From positions 264,383 through 328,382 of the forward strand of contig NZ_JAAWUO010000001.1 of the NCBI RefSeq assembly GCF_013304825.1: a stretch of 64,000 nucleotides of DNA, given 5' to 3'. Shown one piece after another: positions 15,878-24,492 of the stretch. The stretch is from Blautia schinkii (GTDB lineage: Bacteria; Bacillota; Clostridia; Lachnospirales; Lachnospiraceae). The translations under genes were made by a program, and so were the position numbers. The notes under the pieces were generated by a model that was not told the origin of the DNA, ran no database searches, and saw only the letters and a list, made by a program, of their open reading frames with translations. The number at the start of each line of letters is the position of its first letter. The first letter of the stretch is position 1.

Positions 15878-18403
15878 ATGGAGAAATTTCATATAGCAGA
15901 TATCCCGAAAACAGACAGAATCACCCATCTGGTAGATAACCTCTATGCGAAGATGCCGGTGATCGAATCAGCCAGAGCCAAGCTGATCACAGAATCCTAC
16001 AAGGCAACAGAAGATGAGCCAATCATCACAAGAAGAGCCAAGGCTTTTGCACACATCCTGCACAATATTCCCATTATCATCCGTGATGAGGAACTGATCG
16101 TAGGAAGCAGCACACTGGCACCAAGAGGATGTCAGACATTCCCGGAGTATTCCTTCCAGTGGCTGGAGGATGAGCTGGACACAGTAGCTACCAGAACAGC
16201 CGATCCATTCTATATTGCGGAGGAGACTAAGGCCGAACTTCGCGAGGTACATAAATACTGGAAAGGTAAGACAACCAGCGAACTGGCAACCTCCTATATG
16301 GCACCGGAAGCAATTCTTGCTATTGACCATAACATCTTCACACCGGGAAATTATTTCTACAATGGTGTAGGTCATGTAACTGTTAAATACGAAGAGGTGC
16401 TGGCTATCGGTTATGAAGGAATCATTGCAAAAGCTCAGAAAGAGCTGGATGAGTGCAATGTAGGGGATGGCGATTACGCAAAAAAATCCCGCTTCCTGGA
16501 AGCAGTTATCATGAGCTGTCAGGCGGTTATCGACTATGCACATCGTTATGCCGAGCTTGCAGAGCAGATGGCATATCAGTGCCAGGATCCGACAAGAAAA
16601 CAGGAGCTCCTTCAGATCGCATCCAACTGCAGCCGCGTACCGGCTAAGGGTGCACGCAACTTCTACGAAGCATGCCAGTCCTTCTGGTTTGTACAGCAGC
16701 TGATCCAGATGGAGAGCAGCGGACATTCCATTTCACCGGGACGTTTTGACCAGTATATGTATCCATATTATAAGAGTGATATGGAGGCAGGCAACCTTAC
16801 AAGAGAATTTGCCCAGGAACTGATGGACTGCATCTGGGTTAAATTAAATGACCTGAATAAATGCCGTGACGCTGCATCCGCAGAAGGCTTTGCAGGCTAC
16901 AGCCTTTTCCAGAACCTGATCGCAGGTGGACAGAACAAGGAAGGCGAGGATGTGACCAATGATCTCTCCTTTATGTGCATCCAGGCATCTATGCATGTAC
17001 ATCTTCCGGCACCATCTCTTTCAGTAAGAGTATGGAACGGATCTCCGCATGAATTCCTGATCAAGGCAGCAGAGCTTACAAGAACAGGAATCGGACTTCC
17101 GGCTTACTACAATGATGAGGTTATCATTCCTGCACTGCAGAACCGTGGCCTTTCTCTTGCAGATGCCAGAGAATATAATATCATCGGCTGCGTAGAACCG
17201 CAGAAAGCAGGTAAGACAGAGGGCTGGCATGATGCTGCATTCTTTAACATGTGCCGTCCGCTGGAGATGGTTTTCTCCAATGGTATGGACAAAGGGGTGC
17301 AGATCAGTGTTCAGACCGGCGATGTCACAGAGATGAAGACTTTTGACGAGTTCTATGATGCATATAAGAAACAGATGGAATATTTCATCTCCCTGCTTGT
17401 AAATGCCGATAATGCCATTGATGTGGCACATGCGGAGAGATGTCCGCTGCCATTCCTTTCATGTATGGTGGATGACTGCCTGAAACGTGGTAAATCCGTT
17501 CAGGAAGGAGGAGCTGTTTATAACTTCACAGGTCCTCAGGGATTTGGTATTGCCAACATGGCAGATTCCCTGTATGCAATCCGCAAGCTTGTATATGAAG
17601 AGAAGAAGATGACCATGGAAGAGCTGAAAGAGGCTCTGGCATGGAACTATGGCAAGGGTATTGATGCACAGTCTGCGGCAGATATCACTACCGTTGTAAT
17701 GAAGAAGCTTCAGGAGAACGGTATCAGTGTGAATGAGCAGACAGCAACAGCTGTTATGACAGCAGCTCTCGGAACAGAGCCATCTCCTGAGAAGAAAGCA
17801 AGATTCGAAGAGATCCACAAGATGATCGAGGAGGTTCCGAAATTCGGAAACGATATCCCGGATGTGGATTATTTTGCAAGAGATGTGGCTTATACTTACA
17901 CCAAGCCGCTTCAGAAATATATGAACCCACGAGGCGGACATTATCAGGCCGGACTTTATCCTGTATCTGCAAACGTTCCTCTTGGCGAACAGACCGGCGC
18001 AACACCGGATGGCCGTTATGCACATACACCTGTTGCGGATGGCGTTTCCCCGTCAGCAGGCAAGGATGTGAAGGGACCGACAGCGGCAGCTACTTCTGTA
18101 TCACGTCTGGATCATTTCATTGTATCTAACGGTACACTGTTCAACCAGAAATTCCATCCGTCAGCACTTGCCGGAAGAGAAGGTCTGGAGAAATTCGTGG
18201 CACTGATCCGTGGATACTTCGATCAGAAGGGTATGCACATGCAGTTTAACGTTGTCGACAGAGAGACACTTCTGGATGCACAGAAACATCCGGAGAAATA
18301 TAAACATCTGGTCGTACGTGTTGCAGGTTACAGTGCGTTGTTTACAACTCTTTCCCGTTCTCTGCAGGATGACATCATCCGCCGTACCGAACAGGGATTT
18401 TAA
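15878..18403 (+). CDS. Glycyl radical B12-independent 1,2-propanediol dehydratase
   Basis: An 841-residue glycyl radical enzyme of the glycerol/diol dehydratase clade. The radical cysteine is C438 in IIGCVEPQKAGKTEGWHD, the clade signature; the radical glycine is G817 in VRVAGYSA, 25 residues from the end. Relative to clostridial glycerol dehydratase (787 residues as I recall, C433 and G763), almost all extra length lies between Cys and Gly. Residues about 595-640 form an insertion with an amphipathic helix (DITTVVMKKLQENG) like microcompartment targeting peptides. It would turn propanediol into propionaldehyde inside the shell. First gene of the operon, followed by its activase. Confidence 0.93.
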   Translation: MEKFHIADIPKTDRITHLVDNLYAKMPVIESARAKLITESYKATEDEPIITRRAKAFAHILHNIPIIIRDEELIVGSSTLAPRGCQTFPEYSFQWLEDELDTVATRTADPFYIAEETKAELREVHKYWKGKTTSELATSYMAPEAILAIDHNIFTPGNYFYNGVGHVTVKYEEVLAIGYEGIIAKAQKELDECNVGDGDYAKKSRFLEAVIMSCQAVIDYAHRYAELAEQMAYQCQDPTRKQELLQIASNCSRVPAKGARNFYEACQSFWFVQQLIQMESSGHSISPGRFDQYMYPYYKSDMEAGNLTREFAQELMDCIWVKLNDLNKCRDAASAEGFAGYSLFQNLIAGGQNKEGEDVTNDLSFMCIQASMHVHLPAPSLSVRVWNGSPHEFLIKAAELTRTGIGLPAYYNDEVIIPALQNRGLSLADAREYNIIGCVEPQKAGKTEGWHDAAFFNMCRPLEMVFSNGMDKGVQISVQTGDVTEMKTFDEFYDAYKKQMEYFISLLVNADNAIDVAHAERCPLPFLSCMVDDCLKRGKSVQEGGAVYNFTGPQGFGIANMADSLYAIRKLVYEEKKMTMEELKEALAWNYGKGIDAQSAADITTVVMKKLQENGISVNEQTATAVMTAALGTEPSPEKKARFEEIHKMIEEVPKFGNDIPDVDYFARDVAYTYTKPLQKYMNPRGGHYQAGLYPVSANVPLGEQTGATPDGRYAHTPVADGVSPSAGKDVKGPTAAATSVSRLDHFIVSNGTLFNQKFHPSALAGREGLEKFVALIRGYFDQKGMHMQFNVVDRETLLDAQKHPEKYKHLVVRVAGYSALFTTLSRSLQDDIIRRTEQGF

Positions 18404-18423
18404 CCGGATTTAAGAGGTAAATT

Positions 18424-19215
18424 ATGGACTATTTGGATACAAAGGGCAGGATCTTTGATATTCAGAAATATTCGGTGCATGACGGTCCGGGAATCCGTAC
18501 GATCGTATTCCTGAAAGGCTGTGTCCTTCGCTGTCGCTGGTGCTGTAATCCGGAATCGCAGGAGTACAGGATTCAGAACATGAAAGTACTGGGCGAGGAC
18601 AAGGTGATCGGCCGTGATGTGACAGTCCGTGAGATGATCGAGGAAGTAGAAAAAGACCGTGCATATTATTACCGTTCAGGAGGGGGAATCACCCTCTCCG
18701 GCGGTGAATGTATGTGTCAGGCAGATTTTTCCAGAGATCTGCTACGGGCAGCCAAAGAACGCGGTATCAATACAGCCGTGGAGAGTATGGCCTGTGCCCC
18801 GTGGGAAAAGATCGAGCAGGTTCTTCCGTATCTGGATGTATATCTGATGGATATCAAGCACATGAATCAGGAGAAACACAAGGAATTCACAGGACGCGCC
18901 AACGGACTGATGCTGGAGAATGCAAGAAAAGTTGCCCTCTATGGAAAAACAAAGCTTGTGATCCGTGTCCCGGTTATTCCTACATTTAATGATTCTGTTG
19001 AAGAGATCCAGGCAATCGCCAGATTTGCGGATTCTCTTCCGGGCGTAAATAAGATTCATCTGCTTCCTTATCACAGACTTGGACAGGATAAGTATGAAGG
19101 CCTTGGAAGACCCTATTTAATGGAAGGAATTCTTCCACCGACTGCCGAACATATGCAGATGCTTAAGGGTGCTGTACATGCTGTATGCGGTCTGGACTGC
19201 CAGATCGGAGGCTGA
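18424..19215 (+). CDS. Glycyl radical enzyme activase (radical SAM)
   Basis: 263 residues, PflA-type. The radical SAM cluster is GCVLRCRWCCNPE (CxxxCxxC, near 32-39), preceded by YSVHDGPGIRTIVFLKGC, the activase hallmark. GGITLSGGE binds SAM. It installs the glycyl radical on the preceding dehydratase, 20 bases upstream. Many diol-dehydratase activases carry an inserted ferredoxin-like pair of 4Fe-4S motifs just after the radical SAM cluster; here the sequence runs straight to KVLGEDKVIGRDVTVREM, so the insertion is absent and the protein is the compact pyruvate-formate-lyase type. Confidence 0.9.
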   Translation: MDYLDTKGRIFDIQKYSVHDGPGIRTIVFLKGCVLRCRWCCNPESQEYRIQNMKVLGEDKVIGRDVTVREMIEEVEKDRAYYYRSGGGITLSGGECMCQADFSRDLLRAAKERGINTAVESMACAPWEKIEQVLPYLDVYLMDIKHMNQEKHKEFTGRANGLMLENARKVALYGKTKLVIRVPVIPTFNDSVEEIQAIARFADSLPGVNKIHLLPYHRLGQDKYEGLGRPYLMEGILPPTAEHMQMLKGAVHAVCGLDCQIGG

Positions 19216-19257
19216 AAGACAGCACTTTATAAAGAATGAGATCCTTTTTCAAAAGAA

Positions 19258-19310
19258 AACATAAAAAACAATAAAAACAACATAAAAAGCAACAAGAAAC
19301 CAACATAAAA
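19258..19310 (+). repeat. Direct repeats of AACATAAAA, candidate operator array
   Basis: AACATAAAA begins at 19258, 19279 and 19302, with an imperfect AACAATAAAA at about 19268. Spacing is 21 and 23 bases, about two helical turns, and the array ends 13 bases before the -35 of the next promoter. DeoR-family proteins often bind such A-rich repeats; the locus encodes one at 27446. Confidence 0.5.
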
Positions 19311-19323
19311 CAACGGATTGCCC

Positions 19324-19352
19324 TTGACTTATTCTGTGGTATGGAGTAAAAT
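19324..19352 (+). promoter_or_regulatory. Second promoter of the microcompartment locus
   Basis: TTGACT (19324-19329), 17-base spacer, TAAAAT (19347-19352), ahead of the aldolase gene. It separates dehydratase/activase expression from the aldolase-shell operon. Confidence 0.75.
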
Positions 19353-19402
19353 ATTGACAGAAACAAAATAGTGCAATCCAATGCTCAAGGAGGAAATTAA
19401 GC

Positions 19403-20278
19403 ATGGTAAACGAGTTTGAAATCAAAAAACAGCTTTGTGACATCGGTAAAAGAATCTACAACCGTAACATGGTTGCAGCAAATGACGGAAACTTTTCTGT
19501 TAAGATCGCAGAGAACGAGTATCTTTGCACACCAACAGGTGTATCTAAAGGTTTCATGACACCAGAGTTCATCTGTAAAGTAGATGGCAAGGGTAATGTA
19601 ATCCAGGCTAACCCGGGATTCAAACCATCATCTGAGATCAAGATGCACATGAGAGTATATGAGAAGAGACCGGACGTAGGATCTGTTGTACATGCTCATC
19701 CGATCTATGCAACATCTTTCGCAATCGCAGGAATTCCGCTTACACAGCCGATCATGCCAGAGGCAGTTATCGCTCTTGGATGTGTTCCGATCGCTGAGTA
19801 CGGTACACCTTCCACAATGGAGATTCCGGATAACCTTGAGAAATACCTTCCATATTTCGATGCAGTACTTCTTGAGAACCACGGAGCACTTACATGGAGC
19901 ACAGACCTTAACGCTGCATACATGAAGATGGAGTCTGTAGAGTTCTACGCACAGCTTCTGTATCAGACAAAACTTCTTGGTGGCCCGAAGGAATTCGACA
20001 AAGAGAACATCGAGAAACTGTACGCTATCCGTCGTAAATTCGGTATGCCAGGTAAACATCCGGCAAGCCTTTGCCTGAACAAAGACGGAAAGAACTGCCA
20101 CAACTGCGGCGGCGCATGCCACAATGATGATTACAAACAGTTCCCAGGATATCAGTATGATTTCGTTGGAAAAGACTGTGATAAAGAAGCTGCTCCAGCA
20201 GAAACACCGGCTAACAACGATGCAGAGCTTGTAGCTCAGATCACAAAACAGGTTATGGCTCAGCTTGGCCTGAAATAA
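19403..20278 (+). CDS. Class II fuculose/rhamnulose-1-phosphate aldolase with targeting tail
   Basis: 291 residues. The class II aldolase core (1-215) has the zinc ligands expected from E. coli FucA: E78 in SSEIK, H97 and H99 in HAHP, and H160 in LLENHGAL. It would split the ketose phosphate into DHAP and lactaldehyde. Beyond the core is an unusual linker with C224, C232, C235, C239 (NCHNCGGACHN) and C259, then an AETPA linker and an amphipathic helix, ELVAQITKQVMAQLGLK (275-291), matching microcompartment targeting peptides. SD AAGGAGG precedes the ATG. First gene of the second transcription unit. Confidence 0.9.
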   Translation: MVNEFEIKKQLCDIGKRIYNRNMVAANDGNFSVKIAENEYLCTPTGVSKGFMTPEFICKVDGKGNVIQANPGFKPSSEIKMHMRVYEKRPDVGSVVHAHPIYATSFAIAGIPLTQPIMPEAVIALGCVPIAEYGTPSTMEIPDNLEKYLPYFDAVLLENHGALTWSTDLNAAYMKMESVEFYAQLLYQTKLLGGPKEFDKENIEKLYAIRRKFGMPGKHPASLCLNKDGKNCHNCGGACHNDDYKQFPGYQYDFVGKDCDKEAAPAETPANNDAELVAQITKQVMAQLGLK

Positions 20279-20311
20279 TCTTTTGACGGAATAATTAAGG
20301 AGGACAATCTC

Positions 20312-21700
20312 ATGCCAATAAGTGAGAATATGGTACAGGAAATTGTACAGGAAGTTATGGCAAAGATGCAGATTGCAGATGCTCCGGCCGGAAAACATGG
20401 CGTTTTCAAGGATATGAATGATGCTATCGAAGCAGCCAAGAAGGCTCAGCTGGTAGTTAAGACAATGTCTATGGACCAGAGAGAAAAGATCATCACCTGC
20501 ATCCGCAAGAAGATCAAAGAAAATGCGGAAGTACTGGCACGTATGGGTGTTGAGGAAACTGGTATGGGTAATGTGGGAGATAAGATCCTGAAGCATCACC
20601 TGGTAGCAGACAAGACACCTGGAACAGAAGACATTACAACAACTGCATGGTCCGGAGACAGAGGACTGACTCTGATCGAGATGGGACCGTTTGGTGTTAT
20701 CGGTGCGATCACACCATGCACTAACCCAAGTGAAACAGTTCTCTGCAACACAATGGGTATGCTGGCAGGCGGAAATACAGTAGTATTCAATCCACATCCG
20801 GCAGCAGTTAAAACTTCTATTTACGCAATCAATCTTTTAAATGAGGCTTCCCTGGAATCAGGCGGCCCGGATAATATCGCTGTCACAGTTGAGAAACCAA
20901 CCCTCGAGACAAGCAATATTATGATGAAACATAAAGATATCCATCTGATCGCAGCAACAGGAGGTCCTGGTGTTGTGACAGCAGTTCTTTCCTCTGGTAA
21001 GAGAGGAATCGGTGCAGGAGCAGGAAACCCGCCGGCACTGGTTGATGATACTGCTGATATCCGTAAGGCAGCTCAGGATATCGTAAACGGATGTACATTC
21101 GATAACAACCTTCCATGTATCGCAGAGAAGGAAGTTGTTGCAGTATCCTCCGTAGTTGATGAGTTAATGCACTACATGCTTACAGAAAATGACTGCTACC
21201 TTGCATCCAAGGAAGAGCAGGACAAGCTTGTTGAGACTGTACTTGCAGGCGGCAAGCTGAACCGTAAATGTGTAGGACGTGACGCGAAGACACTTCTTTC
21301 CATGATCGGAGTTCAGGCACCGGCTAATACCCGCTGCATCATCTTCGAGGGACCGAAGGAACATCCGCTTATCACAACAGAGCTTATGATGCCGATCCTC
21401 GGAATCGTAAGAGCAAAGGATTTTGATGACGCTGTAGAGCAGGCTGTATGGCTTGAGCATGGCAATCGTCATTCCGCACATATTCATTCCAAGAATATTG
21501 ATAACATTACAAAATATGCGAAAGCAATCGACACAGCGATCCTTGTAAAGAACGGTCCGTCCTATTCCGCACTTGGATTCGGTGGAGAAGGCTTCTGTAC
21601 ATTTACAATCGCAAGCCGTACAGGTGAGGGACTTACAAGCGCAAGCACATTCACAAAGAGAAGACGCTGCGTAATGACAGACAGCCTTTGCATTCGTTGA
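20312..21700 (+). CDS. pduP: CoA-acylating propionaldehyde dehydrogenase (PduP-like)
   Basis: 462 residues of the aldehyde dehydrogenase superfamily, CoA-acylating branch. Residues 1-20 (SENMVQEIVQEVMAKMQIAD) are a targeting helix, followed by an APAG linker. The catalytic cysteine is in DNNLPCIAEKEVV (about 270), the cofactor loop is TGGPGVV, and GAGAGNPPALVD is typical of PduP/EutE. It would oxidise propionaldehyde to propionyl-CoA with NAD inside the shell. It is 33 bases after the aldolase and 18 before the zinc alcohol dehydrogenase. Confidence 0.92.
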   Translation: MPISENMVQEIVQEVMAKMQIADAPAGKHGVFKDMNDAIEAAKKAQLVVKTMSMDQREKIITCIRKKIKENAEVLARMGVEETGMGNVGDKILKHHLVADKTPGTEDITTTAWSGDRGLTLIEMGPFGVIGAITPCTNPSETVLCNTMGMLAGGNTVVFNPHPAAVKTSIYAINLLNEASLESGGPDNIAVTVEKPTLETSNIMMKHKDIHLIAATGGPGVVTAVLSSGKRGIGAGAGNPPALVDDTADIRKAAQDIVNGCTFDNNLPCIAEKEVVAVSSVVDELMHYMLTENDCYLASKEEQDKLVETVLAGGKLNRKCVGRDAKTLLSMIGVQAPANTRCIIFEGPKEHPLITTELMMPILGIVRAKDFDDAVEQAVWLEHGNRHSAHIHSKNIDNITKYAKAIDTAILVKNGPSYSALGFGGEGFCTFTIASRTGEGLTSASTFTKRRRCVMTDSLCIR

Positions 21701-21718
21701 TCAGGAGGAACATAAATC

Positions 21719-22948
21719 ATGGATATGAACAATGTAAATATCGAAGAAATCGTTAAACAGGTTCTCTCCGGCATGACAGGAAACGCTCCTGCAGCAGCTG
21801 CTGCAAGCACTCCGGCTGCTCCGGCAGGAAATACAATTCCTAAAAAAGCAAGAGTGGCAATGATGACAGAGAAGAAACATTTTGAGCTTCAGGAGTATGA
21901 TCTTCCGGAAGTTGGTGACGACGACATCCTTGTTAAGGTTGAGGGATGCGGTGTCTGCGGAACAGATGCTCATGAGTACAAAAATGATCCGTTTGGTCTT
22001 ATTCCGGTAGTTCTCGGACATGAGGGAACCGGCGAGATCGTAAAAATGGGTAAAAACGTTAAGGTTGATACAGCTGGCAAACCGGTTAAAGTCGGAGATA
22101 AGATCGTTACATGTATGATCTTCAAAGATGATCCGGAAATCACAATGTTCGACCTCAACAAGAAAAACGTAGGCGGCGCTGACGTATACGGACTTCTTCC
22201 GGACGATGATGTTAAATTCAACGGATGGTTCGCTGATTACATCTTCATCAGAGGCGGAAGCTTCGGTTCCACATTCTTCAATGTAAGTGATCTGGATCTT
22301 GATTCCCGTATCCTCATCGAGCCATGTGCAGTACTTGTACATGCAGTAGAGAGAGCAAAAACAACGGGAATCCTGAAATTCAACAGCAGAGTTGTTGTTC
22401 AGGGCTGCGGACCGATCGGTCTGATCTGTATCGCCGTTCTTCATACAATGGGTGTTCACAACATCTGTGCAGTAGACGGAAACGAGCAGCGTCTTGAATT
22501 CGCCAAGAGAATGGGCGCAACTACAACTGTAAACTTTATGAACTTCAAGGGTGTTGAGGCACTTACTGAGGCTGTGAAAGAGGCTCAGGGCGGACATCTT
22601 GCAGATTTCGCTTTCCAGTGCACTGGAAATCCTCATGCTCATTCCAATATCTACAAATTCATCCGCAACGGCGGCGGCCTCTGCGAGCTTGGATTCTTCA
22701 TCAACGGTGGAGATGCAACCATCAACCCGCATTTCGACCTCTGCTCCAAAGAGATCAACCTTGTTGGTTCCTGGGTATACAACCTCAGAGATTATGCAAC
22801 AACATTTGATTTCCTTAAGAGAGCAAAAGCAATCGGACTTCCAATGTCTGAGCTGATCACTGACAAGTATCCGCTGGAAGAGATCAACGAGGCACTTGAG
22901 AAGAACCTGTCAATGACAGGTCTTAAGATTGCGGTTGTTAACAAATAA
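21719..22948 (+). CDS. Zinc-dependent alcohol dehydrogenase with N-terminal targeting helix
   Basis: 409 residues. Residues 3-18 (MNNVNIEEIVKQVLSGMTG) form a targeting helix, joined by an Ala/Pro linker to a medium-chain dehydrogenase. Catalytic zinc ligands are in GCGVCGTDAHEY and LGHEGTGEIV; the nucleotide fold begins VVVQGCGPIGL. The four-cysteine structural zinc lobe is not evident. As cargo it could reduce lactaldehyde from the aldolase to 1,2-propanediol, or propionaldehyde to propanol; a separate iron enzyme lies at 28347. Which enzyme serves which step is inference. Confidence 0.87.
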   Translation: MDMNNVNIEEIVKQVLSGMTGNAPAAAAASTPAAPAGNTIPKKARVAMMTEKKHFELQEYDLPEVGDDDILVKVEGCGVCGTDAHEYKNDPFGLIPVVLGHEGTGEIVKMGKNVKVDTAGKPVKVGDKIVTCMIFKDDPEITMFDLNKKNVGGADVYGLLPDDDVKFNGWFADYIFIRGGSFGSTFFNVSDLDLDSRILIEPCAVLVHAVERAKTTGILKFNSRVVVQGCGPIGLICIAVLHTMGVHNICAVDGNEQRLEFAKRMGATTTVNFMNFKGVEALTEAVKEAQGGHLADFAFQCTGNPHAHSNIYKFIRNGGGLCELGFFINGGDATINPHFDLCSKEINLVGSWVYNLRDYATTFDFLKRAKAIGLPMSELITDKYPLEEINEALEKNLSMTGLKIAVVNK

Positions 22949-22972
22949 CCTTAACGGGAAAGGAGAAGCAAC

Positions 22973-23287
22973 ATGGCAGAAGCTGTAGGAATTCTGGAGG
23001 TCTTCGGACTTGCGACAGCCTTTGTGGCAGCTGACGCCGGGTGCAAGGCTGCAAATGTCCACCTGGAGGTATTCGATAAGAATAAACCGGCGAATGCGGA
23101 CAGCCTGCCAGTACCGCTTCTTGTCTGCATCAAGTACCGCGGAAGCGTGTCAGATGTCACGGCAGCGGTAGAAGCCGGCATGAAGGTCGCAGAGAGCATG
23201 ACAGGTGTGGTACAGCATTACATAATCCCCAACCCGGAACCAGGTACACAGAAAATGCTGAAGATCAGCGCCCTGGATAAAGATTAA
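22973..23287 (+). CDS. BMC-domain shell protein (hexamer type, with insertion)
   Basis: 104 residues, one BMC domain: AVGILEVFGLATAFVAADAG at the start and HYIIPNPEP near the end are the family marks. Compared with the 91-residue shell proteins nearby it has extra residues (DKNKPANADSLPVP, about 35-48) on the edge leading to the pore strand. It would form hexameric shell tiles. First of a run of shell genes, 24 bases after the dehydrogenase. GC content looks higher than in the next shell gene. Confidence 0.88.
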   Translation: MAEAVGILEVFGLATAFVAADAGCKAANVHLEVFDKNKPANADSLPVPLLVCIKYRGSVSDVTAAVEAGMKVAESMTGVVQHYIIPNPEPGTQKMLKISALDKD

Positions 23288-23373
23288 GAGGATTTCGGAA
23301 CTTAACTTTACAAAAGTTGCGGAATCATATATGATAAAAAAGTAACGAATGTAAGATTCAGGAGGATAGAATC

Positions 23374-23649
23374 ATGGCACAGGAAGCATTAGGAATGGTT
23401 GAGACAAGAGGCCTCACAGCTGCAATCGAAGCAGCAGATGCAATGACAAAAGCAGCAGAGGTTGCTCTGGTAGGAACAGAGAAGATCGGTTCCGGTCTTG
23501 TAACTGTTATGGTTCGTGGAGACGTAGGCGCTGTAAAAGCAGCAGTAGAGAGCGGAAGCGCAGCAGCATCCAGACTTGGAGAGCTCGTAGCTACACACGT
23601 GATCCCGAGACCTCATACAGATGTTGAGAAAATTCTTCCGAAGCTTTAA
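23374..23649 (+). CDS. BMC-domain major shell hexamer (PduA/EutM-like), copy 1
   Basis: 91 residues: [20 protein letters not shown], pore loop [19 protein letters not shown], and closing [15 protein letters not shown] are those of canonical PduA/EutM/CcmK hexamers. The central pore should pass small polar substrates such as propanediol. Preceded by its own strong SD and an 86-base gap. Near-identical to the gene at 24107 (six substitutions plus one extra C-terminal residue by eye), so the two are recent tandem paralogues separated by a third shell gene. Confidence 0.94.
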   Translation: MAQEALGMVETRGLTAAIEAADAMTKAAEVALVGTEKIGSGLVTVMVRGDVGAVKAAVESGSAAASRLGELVATHVIPRPHTDVEKILPKL

Positions 23650-23692
23650 TTCAGGCTTTGAAAGAAAGAGAAATTAATTAAGGAGTTCGCTC

Positions 23693-24031
23693 ATGGGAAA
23701 ATCATATGGATTTATAGAAATCACAGGTGTCGTTGCGGCTATTAATGCCCTGGATATCATGTGCAAAACGGCAGACGTTGAGCTGGCGTCATGGGAGCGT
23801 AAGCTGGGCGGACGACTGGTGACTCTGATCGTACAAGGTGATGTATCAGCAGTTACAGCAGCTGTAAATGCAGCAGTAGAGCAGGCCATTAAGAAACCTG
23901 CCAGTTACGCGGTAATTGCTAATCCTCACGAGGAGATCGTCAAACTGGTTGAGCTGAGTGCGAGCCGGTGGAAGAAGAAACAGGAGAAACCGGAAGAACC
24001 GCAGGAAAGCAAAAAGGGCAGTAAGAAATAA
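23693..24031 (+). CDS. BMC-domain shell protein with basic C-terminal tail
   Basis: 112 residues. BMC domain (1-90): SYGFIEITGVVAAINALD, RKLGGRLVTLIVQGDVSAV, SYAVIANPHEEIVKL. The pore loop is KLGG instead of KIGSG, so permeability may differ. A tail of about 22 residues rich in Lys, Glu and Pro (KKKQEKPEEPQESKKGSKK) follows; such tails may lie on the lumen face and contact cargo or nucleic acid. Placed between the two near-identical hexamer genes. Confidence 0.9.
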   Translation: MGKSYGFIEITGVVAAINALDIMCKTADVELASWERKLGGRLVTLIVQGDVSAVTAAVNAAVEQAIKKPASYAVIANPHEEIVKLVELSASRWKKKQEKPEEPQESKKGSKK

Positions 24032-24106
24032 ACTGCAGACCAGATAAGTCAGAAGTAAACAAAACAAATATACAATGCATTAGCAATCCATAAGGAGGAT
24101 ATGATC

Positions 24107-24385
24107 ATGACACAGGAAGCATTAGGAATGGTTGAGACAAGAGGACTTACAGCAGCTATCGAGGCAGCTGACCAGATGTGTAAAGCAGCTAACGTTGCAC
24201 TGGTAGGAACAGAGAAGATCGGTTCCGGTCTCGTAACAGTTATGGTTCGTGGAGATGTAGGAGCAGTTAAATCTGCAGTAGAGAGCGGAAGCGCAGCAGC
24301 ATCCAGACTTGGAGAGCTTGTAGCTACACATGTAATCCCGAGACCTCATACAGACGTTGAGAAAATCCTTCCGGTTCTTAAATAA
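24107..24385 (+). CDS. BMC-domain major shell hexamer, copy 2
   Basis: The ATG at 24107 has AAGGAGG eight bases before it; the ATG at 24101 is too close to the SD. 92 residues, near-identical to the 23374 protein (differences near residues 2, 23, 25, 29, 56 and 90), with the same KIGSG pore. Residue 25 is Cys here and Thr in copy 1, in the helix after the first strand. Likely a main structural tile. It is followed by a strong hairpin with T tract, so it may sit at the end of the most abundant transcript. Confidence 0.94.
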   Translation: MTQEALGMVETRGLTAAIEAADQMCKAANVALVGTEKIGSGLVTVMVRGDVGAVKSAVESGSAAASRLGELVATHVIPRPHTDVEKILPVLK

Positions 24386-24405
24386 TCTAACTGATCAGTT
24401 CCAAG

Positions 24406-24450
24406 ACGCACCGGCCTGAGGGCCATTAAGGCTTCGAGCCGGTGCGTTTT
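24406..24450 (+). terminator. Internal terminator or attenuator after the shell genes
   Basis: ACGCACCGGC pairs with GCCGGTGCGT, with an inner GGCC/GGCT hairpin, followed by only TTTT. It is mid-operon, so it probably reduces rather than stops transcription into pduL. Confidence 0.68.
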
Positions 24451-24492
24451 GAGTTAAGTTCAGTATGAAACCGAAAGAAAGCAGGTGTACTC

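Noticed and set aside
15878..18403. Choline trimethylamine-lyase (CutC) identity for the glycyl radical enzyme
   Set aside because: The GCVEPQKAGKTEGWHD context fits diol/glycerol dehydratase, and the aldolase/PduP/PduL context gives a propanediol route.
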